DNA from: Ensifer sp. USDA 6670
GTDB lineage: Bacteria; Pseudomonadota; Alphaproteobacteria; Rhizobiales; Rhizobiaceae
Length of the DNA stretch: 64,000 bases
Assembly (NCBI GenBank): GCA_000421085.1
Contig: ATWE01000013.1
Coordinates: 151,322-215,321 of the forward strand
Direction of reading: 5' to 3'
The notes under the pieces were generated by a model. The model worked only from the letters and a program-made list of their open reading frames with translations. It had not been told where the DNA came from and searched no databases. Below, piece after piece: positions 9,140 to 19,471 of the stretch (position 1 is its first letter; each line of letters starts with the position of its first letter). A program made the position numbers and the translations under genes.

Positions 9140-10123
9140 CTAAAACTTGTCCGCCACCTGTATCCCCGCGGGGCCGAGGATGACGGCGACGAGGACCGGC
9201 AGGAAGAACAGGATCATCGGCACCGTCAGCTTCGGCGGCAGTGCGGCCGCCTTTTTCTCTGCGGCGGTCATGCGCTGGTCGCGGCTCTCCTGCGCCAGCA
9301 CGCGCAGCGCCTGCGCGACGGGCGTGCCGTAGCGGTCGGCCTGGATCAGCGCCTGCGTCACCGATTTTACCTCGTCGAGGCCGGTGCGCAGGCCGAGATT
9401 TTCGAGCGCGATGCGCCTTTCGGGCAGGAAGGAGAGTTCCGCGGTCGTCAGCACCAGTTCCTCCGCCAGCGGCTGCGACTGCACGGCTATCTCGTCGGCG
9501 ACGCGGCGCATGGCGAGTTCCATCGAGACGCCGGATTCGACGCAGATGAGCAGGAGATCGAGCGCATCCGGCCAGGCGCGGCGAATGGACTGCTGGCGCT
9601 TGGAGATCGCATTGGCGATGAAGATGTTCGGCGCGTAGAAGCCGACATAGGCAAATCCGACGGCAAAGGACACCCTGACCATGACCGGTTTGTCGGCGAA
9701 ATTCCCGAGTACGAAAATATAGAGAACCGCAACGGTCAGAAACAGGAACGGCAGGCAGAAGCGGGCGAAGAGGAAGGTGTTGAGCGCGTTCTGCGAACGA
9801 TAGCCGGCCGTCTTCAGGCGGTTGACGGTGTTGTCGTCCACCAGAGCCTTTCTGAGGTTCAGCCGCTCGACGATCTCCCGGACCGAGGTGTTGTGCTGTG
9901 CCCTGAGGCTAGCCCTGCCGGTCGTCGCCTCGGCATTGAGCCGGGCGCGCTCGCGGGCGCGGATCTGTTCCCGTTCGGTGGCGACCGACTTCATCCGCTT
10001 CGCGAGGTCTCCCCGCTCGAGCAAGGGTGCCACGAGCGAATAGAACGTGGCGAGCACGGCCATCGAGACGAGCGCCGCGACGAGGATGTTTGGATCGGTA
10101 AGCGTGTCTATCCAGCCGTCCAC
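9140..10123 (-). CDS. tadC: Tad pilus inner-membrane platform protein TadC
   Basis: One of two GspF/T2SSF-type membrane proteins that form the platform of the Flp pilus machine, 327 aa. It starts with a membrane segment (ILVAALVSMAVLATFYSLVA), then a charged cytoplasmic part, two central hydrophobic segments near residues 120-170, the T2SSF domain, and a C-terminal segment LTVPMILFFLPVLVAVILG. It follows tadB by 7 bp and is the last gene of the minus-strand pilus operon. Confidence 0.92.
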   Translation of the reverse strand: MDGWIDTLTDPNILVAALVSMAVLATFYSLVAPLLERGDLAKRMKSVATEREQIRARERARLNAEATTGRASLRAQHNTSVREIVERLNLRKALVDDNTVNRLKTAGYRSQNALNTFLFARFCLPFLFLTVAVLYIFVLGNFADKPVMVRVSFAVGFAYVGFYAPNIFIANAISKRQQSIRRAWPDALDLLLICVESGVSMELAMRRVADEIAVQSQPLAEELVLTTAELSFLPERRIALENLGLRTGLDEVKSVTQALIQADRYGTPVAQALRVLAQESRDQRMTAAEKKAAALPPKLTVPMILFFLPVLVAVILGPAGIQVADKF

Positions 10124-10130
10124 GGAATCC

Positions 10131-11141
10131 TCAGATGTCGAAGTTGATCATGTTGCGCATCACCCAGATGCCGATGCTCATCCAGACGGCGGAAGCGCCC
10201 ATGATGATGTGGCCGCGCGGGTCGGTGAAAAGAATGGTCATGTAATCGGGCGAGGTCAGATAGACGAGGGTTGCGACGATGAAGGGCAGTGCGCCGATGA
10301 TGCAGGCGGACGCCTTGGCCTCCATCGACAGCGCGCTGACCTTCGCTTTCATCTTCCTGCGTTCGCGCAGCACTTTGGAGAGATTGCCGAGCGCTTCGGA
10401 CAGATTGCCGCCCGCCTGCGCCTGAATGGCGATGACGATCGCGAAGAAGTTCACTTCCGGCAGCGGGATGCTGTGAATCATGCGGGCGCAGGCTTCGGGA
10501 ACGTTGAGACCCACCTGCTGGGACTCGACGACACGGCGGAACTCCGTCCGGACCGGCTCCTGCCCGTCGCTCGCGATCAGCCGCAAGGCGTCGTTCAGCG
10601 GCAGCCCCGACTTGATCGAACGGACCATGACATCGAGCGAATTCGGAAACTCGTCGAGAAACTTTCTGCAACGGCGTTTGACCATGGAGCCGACGATCCA
10701 TCGCGGCAGGCCGGCCGCGCCTATCAGGGCAACGCCTGCGGCAATGAGCAGCCCTGCCCCTGCCAGCAGGACGACAAGGAAGGCGAATAGTCCGAAAAGC
10801 GCACTGAACAGATAGAACTGCGCAAGCGATATCGAAAGACCGGCCTGCAGCAGGCGCTTCTTCATCGAAGGCGCCGTATTGGCGGATTTTTCCTGCTGCT
10901 TCTTCTCGAGTTCCTTCAGCGAATCCTGAACGGATTTGCGCCGCTTCGACATCTCGTTGACGCGGTCGCGGGCCGCCTTGATCCTGGTGCGGTCCGTCTC
11001 GGAGGCGCTGACCCGGCGCAGGCGGCCCTCCGCCTTCTTCTCGGTCTCGATTCGGGGATAGAGCACGCCATAGGCGAGTGCTGCCGCCGCCAGGGCGACG
11101 AGGCCGGTCAATCCAAGGACGGTGATGTCTATTCCGAACAT
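10131..11141 (-). CDS. tadB: Tad pilus inner-membrane platform protein TadB
   Basis: Partner of TadC in the pilus platform, 336 aa, T2SSF domain. The chosen ATG gives MFGIDITVLGLTGLVAL, a first membrane segment; a longer open frame to 11321 only overlaps cpaF. Residues about 45-95 are a charged, probably coiled segment (RDRVNEMSKRRKSVQDSLKELEKKQ). Two hydrophobic stretches follow (residues about 115-155), then the T2SSF domain and a C-terminal membrane pair. An AGGA site lies upstream of the start. It sits between cpaF and tadC, as in most tad loci. Confidence 0.92.
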   Translation of the reverse strand: MFGIDITVLGLTGLVALAAAALAYGVLYPRIETEKKAEGRLRRVSASETDRTRIKAARDRVNEMSKRRKSVQDSLKELEKKQQEKSANTAPSMKKRLLQAGLSISLAQFYLFSALFGLFAFLVVLLAGAGLLIAAGVALIGAAGLPRWIVGSMVKRRCRKFLDEFPNSLDVMVRSIKSGLPLNDALRLIASDGQEPVRTEFRRVVESQQVGLNVPEACARMIHSIPLPEVNFFAIVIAIQAQAGGNLSEALGNLSKVLRERRKMKAKVSALSMEAKASACIIGALPFIVATLVYLTSPDYMTILFTDPRGHIIMGASAVWMSIGIWVMRNMINFDI

Positions 11142-11196
11142 CGCTCGGTCTGTCCTTTGCTCGGAGCGGCAGGACCGCGGCCCGCGCCCGTTTCGC

Positions 11197-12663
<1,467 letters not shown>

Positions 12664-12724
12664 CACTTCATTCCAGTTGCTTCATCGATTTCCGCCCTGC
12701 GGGCGCCGGATCGGAAATATTCCG

Positions 12725-14011
12725 CTACCGCCTGCCGAGCTTCGCCAGAACCTTGCCGAGGCCGCCCCGGCGCGCCTTCTTGACGGCGGTGCGCCCGGTC
12801 AAGAGGTGCGACAGCTGGGAGAAGGTCTCGGCAGCCGGCGACTTCCGGTCGATCTCCGCGATCATGCGTCCGCTGTTGGAGGCATTGCCGAAGAGCACCG
12901 CATCGAACGGAATGATCGCGGCGGCCTCGATCTCCAGCGACGCGCAGAACTCATCGGGAGCGATCTCCGGACGCTTGGGCACGCCCACCTGGTTGAGCAC
13001 GAGATGCGGCACCTTGTCGTTCGGCCTCAGCTTCTTCAAGGCATCGAGCAGGTTCTTCGCGTTCCTGAGGCTTGCAAGGTCCGGGGCGGCGGTGATGACC
13101 ACCTCGTCGGCCGCGGCAAGCACCGAGCGGGTCCAGTCGGTCCAGCCATGCGGCAGGTCCAGAACGGATACCGGCGCGCTGCGCTGGAGGATTTCCAGGA
13201 TCGGCTGAAAGGCACCCGTCTCGAAATCATAGGCGCGGTCGAGCATGGAGGGCGCCGCGAGCAGCGACAGATGCTCGGAGCACCTGGTCAGGAGCCGGTC
13301 GAGAAAGACTTCGTCCAGCCGCTCCGGTGCGAATACGGCCTCGGCGATCCCCTGCGGGGGGTCCTGATCGAAGTCGATATTGGCGGTTCCGTAGGGCAGA
13401 TCGAGATCGGCAAGGATCGTCTCGGTCGAGAAAAGATTGGAAATGCCCCAGGCGCAATTGTGGGCGATGACCGACGAGCCAGAGCCGCCCTTCGCGCCGA
13501 TGAAGGCAATGCTGCGTCCGAGCGGCTCCGCCTCCGGATCCACGAAAATCGCCGAGACGGCGCTCAGCATATCGGCCATCCCGACCGGCGCGACCATATA
13601 TTCGGAAATGCCGTTGCGGATCAGCTCGCGATAGAGCGCGATGTCGTTGTGACGCCCGATGACGATGACCCTGGTGCTCGGATCGCAGACTTCCGCGAGC
13701 GGCGCCAGCTCCGAAAGCAGCGAGCGGGGCTCGGTTGCGGTTTCGAGAATGATCAGATTGGGCGTCGAGGCGCCCGCGAAGGTGTTCGCAGCCGCCGCGA
13801 TGCCGCCGCCGGTAACCCGCAGACTGACCTTGGCCATGCGGCGGTCCTGACCGCAACGCTCCATGAGTCGCTGCACCGCTTCGCTCTCGCAGAAGGCATG
13901 GATCGAGATGCGCGGCAGGGGCCGGAGCTGCTCCAGATCGCCGGGGCGCGTTCCGTCGGCGGGCCAATCGCCGGCTGCGCCGCTGTCGATCGTGTATTCA
14001 ATCGCGTTCAT
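12725..14011 (-). CDS. cpaE: Pilus localisation ATPase CpaE (TadZ/MinD-like)
   Basis: MinD/ParA-superfamily protein that places the Tad machine, probably at a pole, 428 aa. Residues about 50-150 look like a receiver-type domain (LIILETATEP, VIVIGRHNDIALYRELIRNG). The ATPase domain has the deviant Walker A GAKGGSGSSVIAHN. The start used (ATG 14011, AAGGA upstream) gives MNAIEYTIDSG; the longer frame overlaps cpaD. The gene follows cpaD by about 20 bp in the pilus operon. Confidence 0.9.
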   Translation of the reverse strand: MNAIEYTIDSGAAGDWPADGTRPGDLEQLRPLPRISIHAFCESEAVQRLMERCGQDRRMAKVSLRVTGGGIAAAANTFAGASTPNLIILETATEPRSLLSELAPLAEVCDPSTRVIVIGRHNDIALYRELIRNGISEYMVAPVGMADMLSAVSAIFVDPEAEPLGRSIAFIGAKGGSGSSVIAHNCAWGISNLFSTETILADLDLPYGTANIDFDQDPPQGIAEAVFAPERLDEVFLDRLLTRCSEHLSLLAAPSMLDRAYDFETGAFQPILEILQRSAPVSVLDLPHGWTDWTRSVLAAADEVVITAAPDLASLRNAKNLLDALKKLRPNDKVPHLVLNQVGVPKRPEIAPDEFCASLEIEAAAIIPFDAVLFGNASNSGRMIAEIDRKSPAAETFSQLSHLLTGRTAVKKARRGGLGKVLAKLGRR

Positions 14012-14033
14012 CGTTTTTCCTTGAAGGCCCGTG

Positions 14034-14714
14034 TCAGTTGAAGACGATCGTGGTTCCGCCGTCGCCCTTTTCCGTGCCGCGCCAGCTGTCAATCACCTGG
14101 CCCCGCTGCTCGGCGTCGATCGGCGACATCTGGCGCGGGCCGACGAGGTCCGTCGGATTGGCGATCTGGGCGGCGAGATTGGACTGGGTGGCGCAGCCGA
14201 AATTGTAGTAGTTGCGGTTTTCCAGCGTGTTCAGCGCCAGATCTTCCGGCCACGCGCCGCAGGGTGCGGTCTGCGCAGTGATCGCAACATAGCTCAGGCG
14301 GATCGGTGCGGCGTCGCCCGTCACGGAGGCGTCATAGGTGGTTTCGATCATCTTCTTCGGCGATACGCCGCCCGCGGCCAGCAGGCGACGGATCTCCTTG
14401 CGGACGATTTGCGCGGCATGGCCATTCACCGATCCGCGCGGCAGCATGATCTGGATGACGCCGCTCGAGGCATTGCGATATTCGGCGGCAAAGCCGCGGA
14501 TGACGTCGCGCGTGCCCTGAGTGAGCCGCGTATCGCCCGAGGCAATGGGAATGTCGATCGTCCGCTCGCCTTCCGTAAGCACGATCGGATGCCGGGTGCG
14601 GTAATCGTCCGGAAGAGCACCGGTCGCGAGCCTGTCCTTGCTGGCGCAGCCTGCCAGGAGGGCGGCGACGATCGCATAAAGGGCCACACGATGCGGCAAG
14701 CGGTTCAGGGCCAT
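14034..14714 (-). CDS. cpaD: Pilus assembly lipoprotein CpaD
   Basis: Predicted lipoprotein of the Tad outer-membrane complex, 226 aa. The signal peptide ends in lipobox LLAGC (Cys near residue 23) after the hydrophobic run VALYAIVAALLAG. The body matches the CpaD pattern with RTRHPIVLTEGERTIDIP near the N-terminus and a C-terminal CATQSNLAAQIANP followed by DLVGPR. ATG 14714 has AAAGG upstream; an upstream ATG at 14762 would place 16 extra residues before the signal peptide. It lies between cpaC and cpaE. Confidence 0.9.
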   Translation of the reverse strand: MALNRLPHRVALYAIVAALLAGCASKDRLATGALPDDYRTRHPIVLTEGERTIDIPIASGDTRLTQGTRDVIRGFAAEYRNASSGVIQIMLPRGSVNGHAAQIVRKEIRRLLAAGGVSPKKMIETTYDASVTGDAAPIRLSYVAITAQTAPCGAWPEDLALNTLENRNYYNFGCATQSNLAAQIANPTDLVGPRQMSPIDAEQRGQVIDSWRGTEKGDGGTTIVFN

Positions 14715-14770
14715 CGGGGGCTGCCTTTCAAGACTGTTTCGAGCTGCGCTTCGCTTCTTCATGGCCCGGC

Positions 14771-16306
14771 CTATTTGTAGATGAAGCCGACATTGCCGTG
14801 ATAACGGCCGGCGGGCGGCTGCGCCTCGGGGCGCCCATAGATCCGGTTGACGCGGCCGAGGAAAAAACTTTCGAGATCGTTCGCCGGGTTAAAGTTGTCG
14901 TCCGGACGTGAAATCGCGCTGCGGGCAACCGGCCTCACGAGGTAGGGCGTTGCAATGATGACGAGTTCCGTTTCGCTGCGCTGGAAGTCCTTGCTGCGGA
15001 AGAGCGTGCCGAGGATCGGGATCTTCGAGGCGCCGGGCAGTCCCGACATCGCCTGGCGGACATTGTCCTGGACGAGACCGGCGATCACGATCGAGCCGCC
15101 GGACGGCAGTTCGACGCTGGTCGAGGCTTCGCGCCGGCGGATGCCGAGGAAGGTCTGCCCCGGAATGGCTGTCATGCTGTTGCCCGTGACCACCGAGCCC
15201 TCATAGGTCGGCTCCGAGACGTCGGTCTCGATCTGCAGGCTGATGCGGCCGGGTCCGAGAACGACCGGCTTGAAGTTCAGCCGGATGCCATACTCCACGT
15301 CGTTCACCTCCCGCTCGACCGTGGTTTGGCCGGTCTCGTCATCGGTCGAGACCTCCTGCACACCGGCGAGACGGAACTCGCCGCCGACATAGAACTTCGC
15401 CTCCTGGCCGGAAATCGCCGTCAGGCTCGGCTCGGCGAGGGTGCGCATAACGCCGGCCTGCTCCATCGCGTTGATATAGCTCGAAATGGTGGTGCCGCCG
15501 ATCGAACCCTTGATGAGTGCGTTCGTGCCGACGCCAATCATGTCGCCGAGATTGGCCGGGTTACGGAAGCTGATGCCGCTTTCGCCATCGGAGACGCGGC
15601 CGTTGAAGCCGAGCTGCTTCAGCACCTGCCGGCTGACCTCGGCCACGGTCACCTTCAACGTCACCTGATCGTCGCCTTCGATCGTCAGCAGATTGACGAT
15701 CTGCGAGTTCTGCCGGTCCTCGGCAAAGATATCGGCATCGCCGTTATTGCCCTGTGCCGTGATATTGCGCGTGGTCGCCTCGCCGCCCTTGAGGAAGGCG
15801 CGTGCGAGATCGACAGCCCTGGTCGAGTCGAGCGGCGTGCGGACCGTGCCGGTCAGCACCACGTTGTCCGAGATGATTTCGACATTGATATCCGCATCCG
15901 GAATGAAGCGACGAAGGTTCGCCTCCAAACCGGCAACGTCGCGCTCGACGGCGACCTCCAGACTGACGATCTCCTCGCCGCCAGGTCCGAAGACGAAGAT
16001 ATTCGTCTGGCCGACCGACTTGCCGAAGAGATAGATGCGCCGCGAGGTGCGGGTGATCGCGTCGGCGAGCGAGGGATCGGCGACGAGAATGTCGTGAGCG
16101 TCGCTCGGCAGATCCACGACGACCGCCTTGTTGAGGCCGAGATTGATGATCTTCCGGGCGCCCGGACCGCTGTCGACGATCCTCACGACCGAAGAGGAGG
16201 CGGCCTCGGCGACCGGCACGGTCGGCGACGTCATGCCCGAAAAGGCCAGACAGAAGGAGAGGCCGGCTGCGAGGGACGACCGAAACATTTTTGCGATCCG
16301 TTTCAC
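14771..16306 (-). CDS. cpaC: Tad pilus secretin CpaC (RcpA)
   Basis: Outer-membrane secretin through which the Flp pilus passes, about 511 aa. A basic, hydrophobic signal peptide (KRIAKMFRSSLAAGLSFCLAFSG) is followed by the secretin N-domain (GLNKAVVVDLPSDAHDILVADPSLADAI), a BON-like region (DINVEIISDNVVLTGTV) and the secretin core with VELPSGGSIVIAGLVQDN and GLPGASKIPILGTLFRS. I chose GTG 16306, 13 bp after cpaB; ATG 16288 is the alternative. The N-domain is repeated as a separate protein at 18300. Confidence 0.92.
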   Translation of the reverse strand: MKRIAKMFRSSLAAGLSFCLAFSGMTSPTVPVAEAASSSVVRIVDSGPGARKIINLGLNKAVVVDLPSDAHDILVADPSLADAITRTSRRIYLFGKSVGQTNIFVFGPGGEEIVSLEVAVERDVAGLEANLRRFIPDADINVEIISDNVVLTGTVRTPLDSTRAVDLARAFLKGGEATTRNITAQGNNGDADIFAEDRQNSQIVNLLTIEGDDQVTLKVTVAEVSRQVLKQLGFNGRVSDGESGISFRNPANLGDMIGVGTNALIKGSIGGTTISSYINAMEQAGVMRTLAEPSLTAISGQEAKFYVGGEFRLAGVQEVSTDDETGQTTVEREVNDVEYGIRLNFKPVVLGPGRISLQIETDVSEPTYEGSVVTGNSMTAIPGQTFLGIRRREASTSVELPSGGSIVIAGLVQDNVRQAMSGLPGASKIPILGTLFRSKDFQRSETELVIIATPYLVRPVARSAISRPDDNFNPANDLESFFLGRVNRIYGRPEAQPPAGRYHGNVGFIYK

Positions 16307-16319
16307 CTTGCGCCCCGTC

Positions 16320-17129
16320 CTACTTCTGGTTCTGGAGGGCCACACCGTCGCCCTTGACGATGGAGCCCGACTTGATGACCTGAATGCTCGGCCGGCCGTC
16401 GCCGTTGAGAAGGTAGTCGGCAGCCGTGGTGTCCGGCTCCTGTGCGTCGGCGACGCTGCGCAGCGCCAACGATATGCGGTCCGCCATCTGCTGCGCGACC
16501 GTCATGACCTTCGATTGATCCGGTGTCAGCTCCAGCGTCGCGGTCGTACCGACGACCGCTTTCGAACCGTCCTCCTTCTCCTCGATCTGCTGGTCGATTG
16601 CGAGCACGCGGACATTGCTCAGCACCGTTTCGGTCAGATAGAAATCGCCGTCGGACTTGCGCACCATGATCACGTCGACGCGATCGTTGGGCAGGATGAA
16701 GCCGCCCGCCCCGGTCGCGACGGTGATCTCCGTGGCGACGGCGCGCTTTCCGGCCGGCAGCAGCGACGACATGATCCGGTTCGATGCGTCGGCGATCTTT
16801 TCCTGGCGAACCGGCTCGCCGGTGAAGATCGGCAGGCGGACCACAGCGCCGGCAAGGTCTTCGACGGCGGCTGGACGATTTTCCTCTGTTATCATGCCCT
16901 CCGCGACACCATCCTTCGGCCAGGCCTTCCAATGGATGGAATCGGCGCCGAGACGGGAGCCGACCGGCAGGCTCTTGCCGGCGACGAGCACGTTGATGGT
17001 AGGGGCCTGCTCTATGACGGGTTCCGCCGTCTGCGGGGCGGGCGCGCGGGTGAGCTTCATTGCCAGCAGCCCGGCCATGGCAGCGGAGCCGACGGCCACC
17101 GCCAGAATGATAATGCGCACCGGTCTCAT
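16320..17129 (-). CDS. cpaB: Pilus assembly protein CpaB (RcpC)
   Basis: Periplasmic SAF-domain protein of the Tad system, 269 aa. It begins with a membrane anchor or signal (MRPVRIIILAVAVGSAAMAGLLAM). The SAF domain follows (residues about 45-110: TINVLVAGKSLPVGSRLGADSI, AVVRLPIFTGEPV). A central stretch TGAGGFILPNDRVDVIMV is typical of CpaB. It starts a possible sub-operon cpaB-tadC, because two CtrA-type 8-mers lie just upstream in the gap after cpaA. Confidence 0.92.
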   Translation of the reverse strand: MRPVRIIILAVAVGSAAMAGLLAMKLTRAPAPQTAEPVIEQAPTINVLVAGKSLPVGSRLGADSIHWKAWPKDGVAEGMITEENRPAAVEDLAGAVVRLPIFTGEPVRQEKIADASNRIMSSLLPAGKRAVATEITVATGAGGFILPNDRVDVIMVRKSDGDFYLTETVLSNVRVLAIDQQIEEKEDGSKAVVGTTATLELTPDQSKVMTVAQQMADRISLALRSVADAQEPDTTAADYLLNGDGRPSIQVIKSGSIVKGDGVALQNQK

Positions 17130-17188
17130 GATCGCCCCAAATCCCCAAGAATTGCCCGGGATCAGCTTGATCAGGAATTGGTGTAATT

Positions 17189-17222
17189 ATGGTTAACGAG
17201 TTGCTTATGGAGATGGTTAACG
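17189..17222 (-). promoter_or_regulatory. Tandem CtrA-type boxes upstream of cpaB
   Basis: The 10-mer ATGGTTAACG occurs twice, at 17189-17198 and 17213-17222, starting 24 bp apart. Read on the strand of cpaB each contains TTAACCAT, the 8-base CtrA half-site known from Caulobacter and used in Sinorhizobium. The boxes lie 60-93 bp before the cpaB start. This suggests cell-cycle control of the cpaB-tadC part of the operon. Confidence 0.55.
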
Positions 17223-17256
17223 GGGGCTGCGCCGCGGCCGCTGAGAGGAATCCGCA

Positions 17257-17769
17257 TCAGGAGAGCTGCGCGAATGCTAGCTGCATCAGCGGGGAAGAAG
17301 GATAGGCTGCGAAGCCGCCGAGAGCGATGGCGATGCCGTACGGGATTTTCTTGGCGGACAGCAAAAGACGCGGAACTGGGATACGAGCGGCAAGAATTAG
17401 GTTCTCCTTGCTGCGCAAGAGCAGAACGATCAGGGTCAGGAGTCCCCCGAAGAATGAAACGTATAAAAGAAATGTGACGAGTGACTCGTTGAAACCGAAC
17501 CAAGCGGCGCTTGCTGTTAGCAGCTTTGCATCTCCGCCACCCATCACGTTTGCTGCGAATAGGGCGAAGGAGAACACAAAGATGAGCCCCGCGGCTGCGG
17601 TGTGCAGACCAAGCTGCGAGAGATCAAGACCAGCAAGCGGCGCGACGAAGAAAAATGACACGAGCAAGACCAGGGAAACTCGGTTCGGAATTGTCATCGT
17701 GAGCAGATCGGAAAACGCGGCTAGTGCAAGACAAAAGGGAAAGACAACCAGAATAGTTGCATTGATCAT
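17257..17769 (-). CDS. cpaA: Prepilin peptidase CpaA (TadV)
   Basis: Membrane aspartyl protease that processes the Flp pilin, about 170 aa, A24 family without the methylase domain, as usual for TadV. The two catalytic Asp regions are visible: FSDLLTMTIPNRV near residue 20 and GGGDAKLL near residue 75. The rest is hydrophobic (about five membrane segments). ATG 17769 has GGAG six bases upstream; ATG 17781 would add MEFE. It follows pilA after a terminator. Confidence 0.92.
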   Translation of the reverse strand: MINATILVVFPFCLALAAFSDLLTMTIPNRVSLVLLVSFFFVAPLAGLDLSQLGLHTAAAGLIFVFSFALFAANVMGGGDAKLLTASAAWFGFNESLVTFLLYVSFFGGLLTLIVLLLRSKENLILAARIPVPRLLLSAKKIPYGIAIALGGFAAYPSSPLMQLAFAQLS

Positions 17770-17811
17770 CTCGAACTCCATCCGGCTGTCCCCGGCGAAA
17801 AGCCAAGTTTG

Positions 17812-17840
17812 GAAAAAAGTAAGCCGCCCCTAAGGGCGGC
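17812..17840 (-). terminator. Rho-independent terminator after pilA
   Basis: On the minus strand a GCCGCCC/GGGCGGC stem with a 4-base loop (17823-17840) is followed by TTACTTTTTT. It sits 25 bp after the pilA stop and before cpaA, and would keep most pilin transcripts from running into the machinery genes, giving more pilin than assembly proteins. Confidence 0.85.
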
Positions 17841-17865
17841 CTTCTGTTAGGCAATAATACGGCCG

Positions 17866-18048
17866 TTACGGGGTGTTCGGTGCAACGTCCAGATATCCGC
17901 CCAAGTTGGTGAATTGAGTGTCAAGGGCGTCCCCGAGCGTCGTCGCACCGGTGATCAACGCCACCGAGATCAGAGCTGCGATCAGGCCGTATTCAATTGC
18001 GGTTGCGCCGGACTCGTCCTTCATCAGGCGTGCAAAAATGGTCTTCAT
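17866..18048 (-). CDS. pilA: Flp/Fap-type pilin PilA
   Basis: Major subunit of the Flp pilus, 60 aa. The prepilin site is clear: a short basic leader MKTIFARLMKDESG, cleavage after Gly, then the mature ATAIEYGLIAALISVALI with Glu5 and Tyr6 of the Flp motif. The perfect GAGGAG site eight bases before ATG 18048 decides the start; an upstream in-frame ATG at 18063 has none. It is the first gene of the minus-strand pilus cluster and has its own terminator. Confidence 0.95.
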   Translation of the reverse strand: MKTIFARLMKDESGATAIEYGLIAALISVALITGATTLGDALDTQFTNLGGYLDVAPNTP

Positions 18049-18160
18049 GACTATTCTCCTCAAACTTCACTTGTTGTTCAGCACGTCCGTCAAACTGTTG
18101 CCGTTGATCGGATACCCTGAATTTAGCGGGGCCTAATTGCTTTCCGCTTAAGGAAACCGG

Positions 18161-18175
18161 TTACCGTGACGTTAA
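18161..18175 (-). promoter_or_regulatory. CtrA-like box in the pilA promoter region
   Basis: TTAC-N7-TTAA at 18161-18175 is one base from the full TTAA-N7-TTAA CtrA consensus and lies about 113 bp upstream of the pilA start. In the same divergent gap GTAACCAT at 18241-18248 is one base from the TTAACCAT half-site and lies about 50 bp before the gene at 18300. pilA is CtrA-controlled in Caulobacter and reported to be so in Sinorhizobium. Confidence 0.4.
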
Positions 18176-18299
18176 AGGAAACCCGCTTTTTTCTGGGTAA
18201 ATGTGCGGAAAATGGATGCAGTAAATTGCGCCGCATTGGCGTAACCATTCATTCACCAAAAGGCGCCAAGATGCGGCAGATAGACCGTCAGGACGCGCC

Positions 18300-18716
18300 A
18301 TGAACACGCCCACAGCGACCCCGCGGGCCGCACTGCTTGCAACGACTGCACTTCTGGCGATCGCCGCACCGGGCGGAGCCCGCGCGGCTGAAGAAATGAT
18401 GCGCGTCTATATGGACCACGCCCGCGTGCTGAAGCTCGACCGGCCGGTCAGCAAGGTGATCATCGGCAATGCGGAGGTTGCCGACGCGACCGTGGCGGAT
18501 GCGAAGACCATCGTGCTGACCGGGCGCAATTTCGGCACCACCAATCTCGTCATCCTCGACCAGGACGGCAACGCCATGGTCGACGAGCGCATCCTGGTGT
18601 CGATCGACGAGGGCAACACCGTACGCGTCTACAAGCAGACCACGCGCACCGTTCTCTCCTGCACGCCCAATTGCGAGCGTGCGGAACGGCAGGTTTCCGC
18701 CTCGAGCGGCAATTGA
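18300..18716 (+). CDS. Secreted secretin-N-domain (pilus formation) protein
   Basis: A 138-aa periplasmic protein with a signal peptide (ALLATTALLAIAAPGGARA, cleavage near residue 30). The remainder is a T2SS/T3SS secretin short N-domain (ARVLKLDRPVSKVIIGNAEVADATVADAKTIVLTGRNFGTTNLVIL), similar to the N-terminus of CpaC. The C-terminal tail has a Cys pair (SCTPNC) that could form a disulfide. It is divergent from pilA and leads the TadE-like genes. Its role is probably in pilus assembly at the secretin, but the exact function is not known. Confidence 0.8.
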   Translation: MNTPTATPRAALLATTALLAIAAPGGARAAEEMMRVYMDHARVLKLDRPVSKVIIGNAEVADATVADAKTIVLTGRNFGTTNLVILDQDGNAMVDERILVSIDEGNTVRVYKQTTRTVLSCTPNCERAERQVSASSGN

Positions 18717-18828
18717 GGCGCGCCGCCGCGGCCGGTTCAAACCACTAAAATTCTCCGGGTCTCCGAAAACGAATCTTCAACAGTCGCCGTGTATCTTGCG
18801 CCACCAGTTGACATGATGGAACGGCGCG

Positions 18829-19464
18829 ATGTCGATCGACGAGAAAGCATCCACCTCCCGAGCGAGCTCTGAACCTTTGGTTTGCCGCCATTCCAGCGGC
18901 CTGTTTCGGCGCCTCATCGGCGACCGGAAGGGTGCGACGGCGATCGAATTCGCGATCCTTGCGCTGCCCTTCTTCATCGTCGTCTTCGCCTCGATCGAGA
19001 CATTCGTCGCTTTTGCCGGCGAGCAATTGCTGGCCAATGCGACGGATACGCTGGCGCGGAAAATCCGCACGGGCGAGATCACCGTCGACGCCGGCAAGGC
19101 CGGCTACACGACGGAGGCCCAGTTCCGCCAGGCCTTCTGCGAGGAAATCGCGATCATGATGACCTGCTCGGCGACCGAGGCGACGCAACCCTCGAAACTC
19201 TATCTCGATGTCCGCAAGCTTCCCGCCGATCTCAGCGCGTTTCCGAAAGCGGTGCCGCGGATCGGAACCGATCTCGACACCAGCGGCTTCACTTTCGCAC
19301 CCGGCGGCCCAAACGACTACACCATGGTGCGCGCCTATTACCGCTGGACCGTGATCACCGATCTCGTTCGTCCCCTGGTGACCAAGCTCAGACCCGCCGG
19401 CGACAGCATGCCGCGCGACTATCTGATGGTCTCCACCGCCACCTTCCGCAACGAAAACTATTGA
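18829..19464 (+). CDS. TadE-family pseudopilin
   Basis: A 211-aa minor pilin-like protein. After about 35 N-terminal residues comes the TadE signature GATAIEFAILALPFFIVVFASIETFVAF, a prepilin-type hydrophobic segment with the conserved Glu. The rest is a periplasmic domain with two Cys (QAFCEEIAIMMTCSATE). TadE and TadF pseudopilins are processed by the prepilin peptidase and needed for pilus formation. The next TadE-like gene starts 7 bp after its stop. Confidence 0.87.
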   Translation: MSIDEKASTSRASSEPLVCRHSSGLFRRLIGDRKGATAIEFAILALPFFIVVFASIETFVAFAGEQLLANATDTLARKIRTGEITVDAGKAGYTTEAQFRQAFCEEIAIMMTCSATEATQPSKLYLDVRKLPADLSAFPKAVPRIGTDLDTSGFTFAPGGPNDYTMVRAYYRWTVITDLVRPLVTKLRPAGDSMPRDYLMVSTATFRNENY

Positions 19465-19471
19465 GGCTGCC

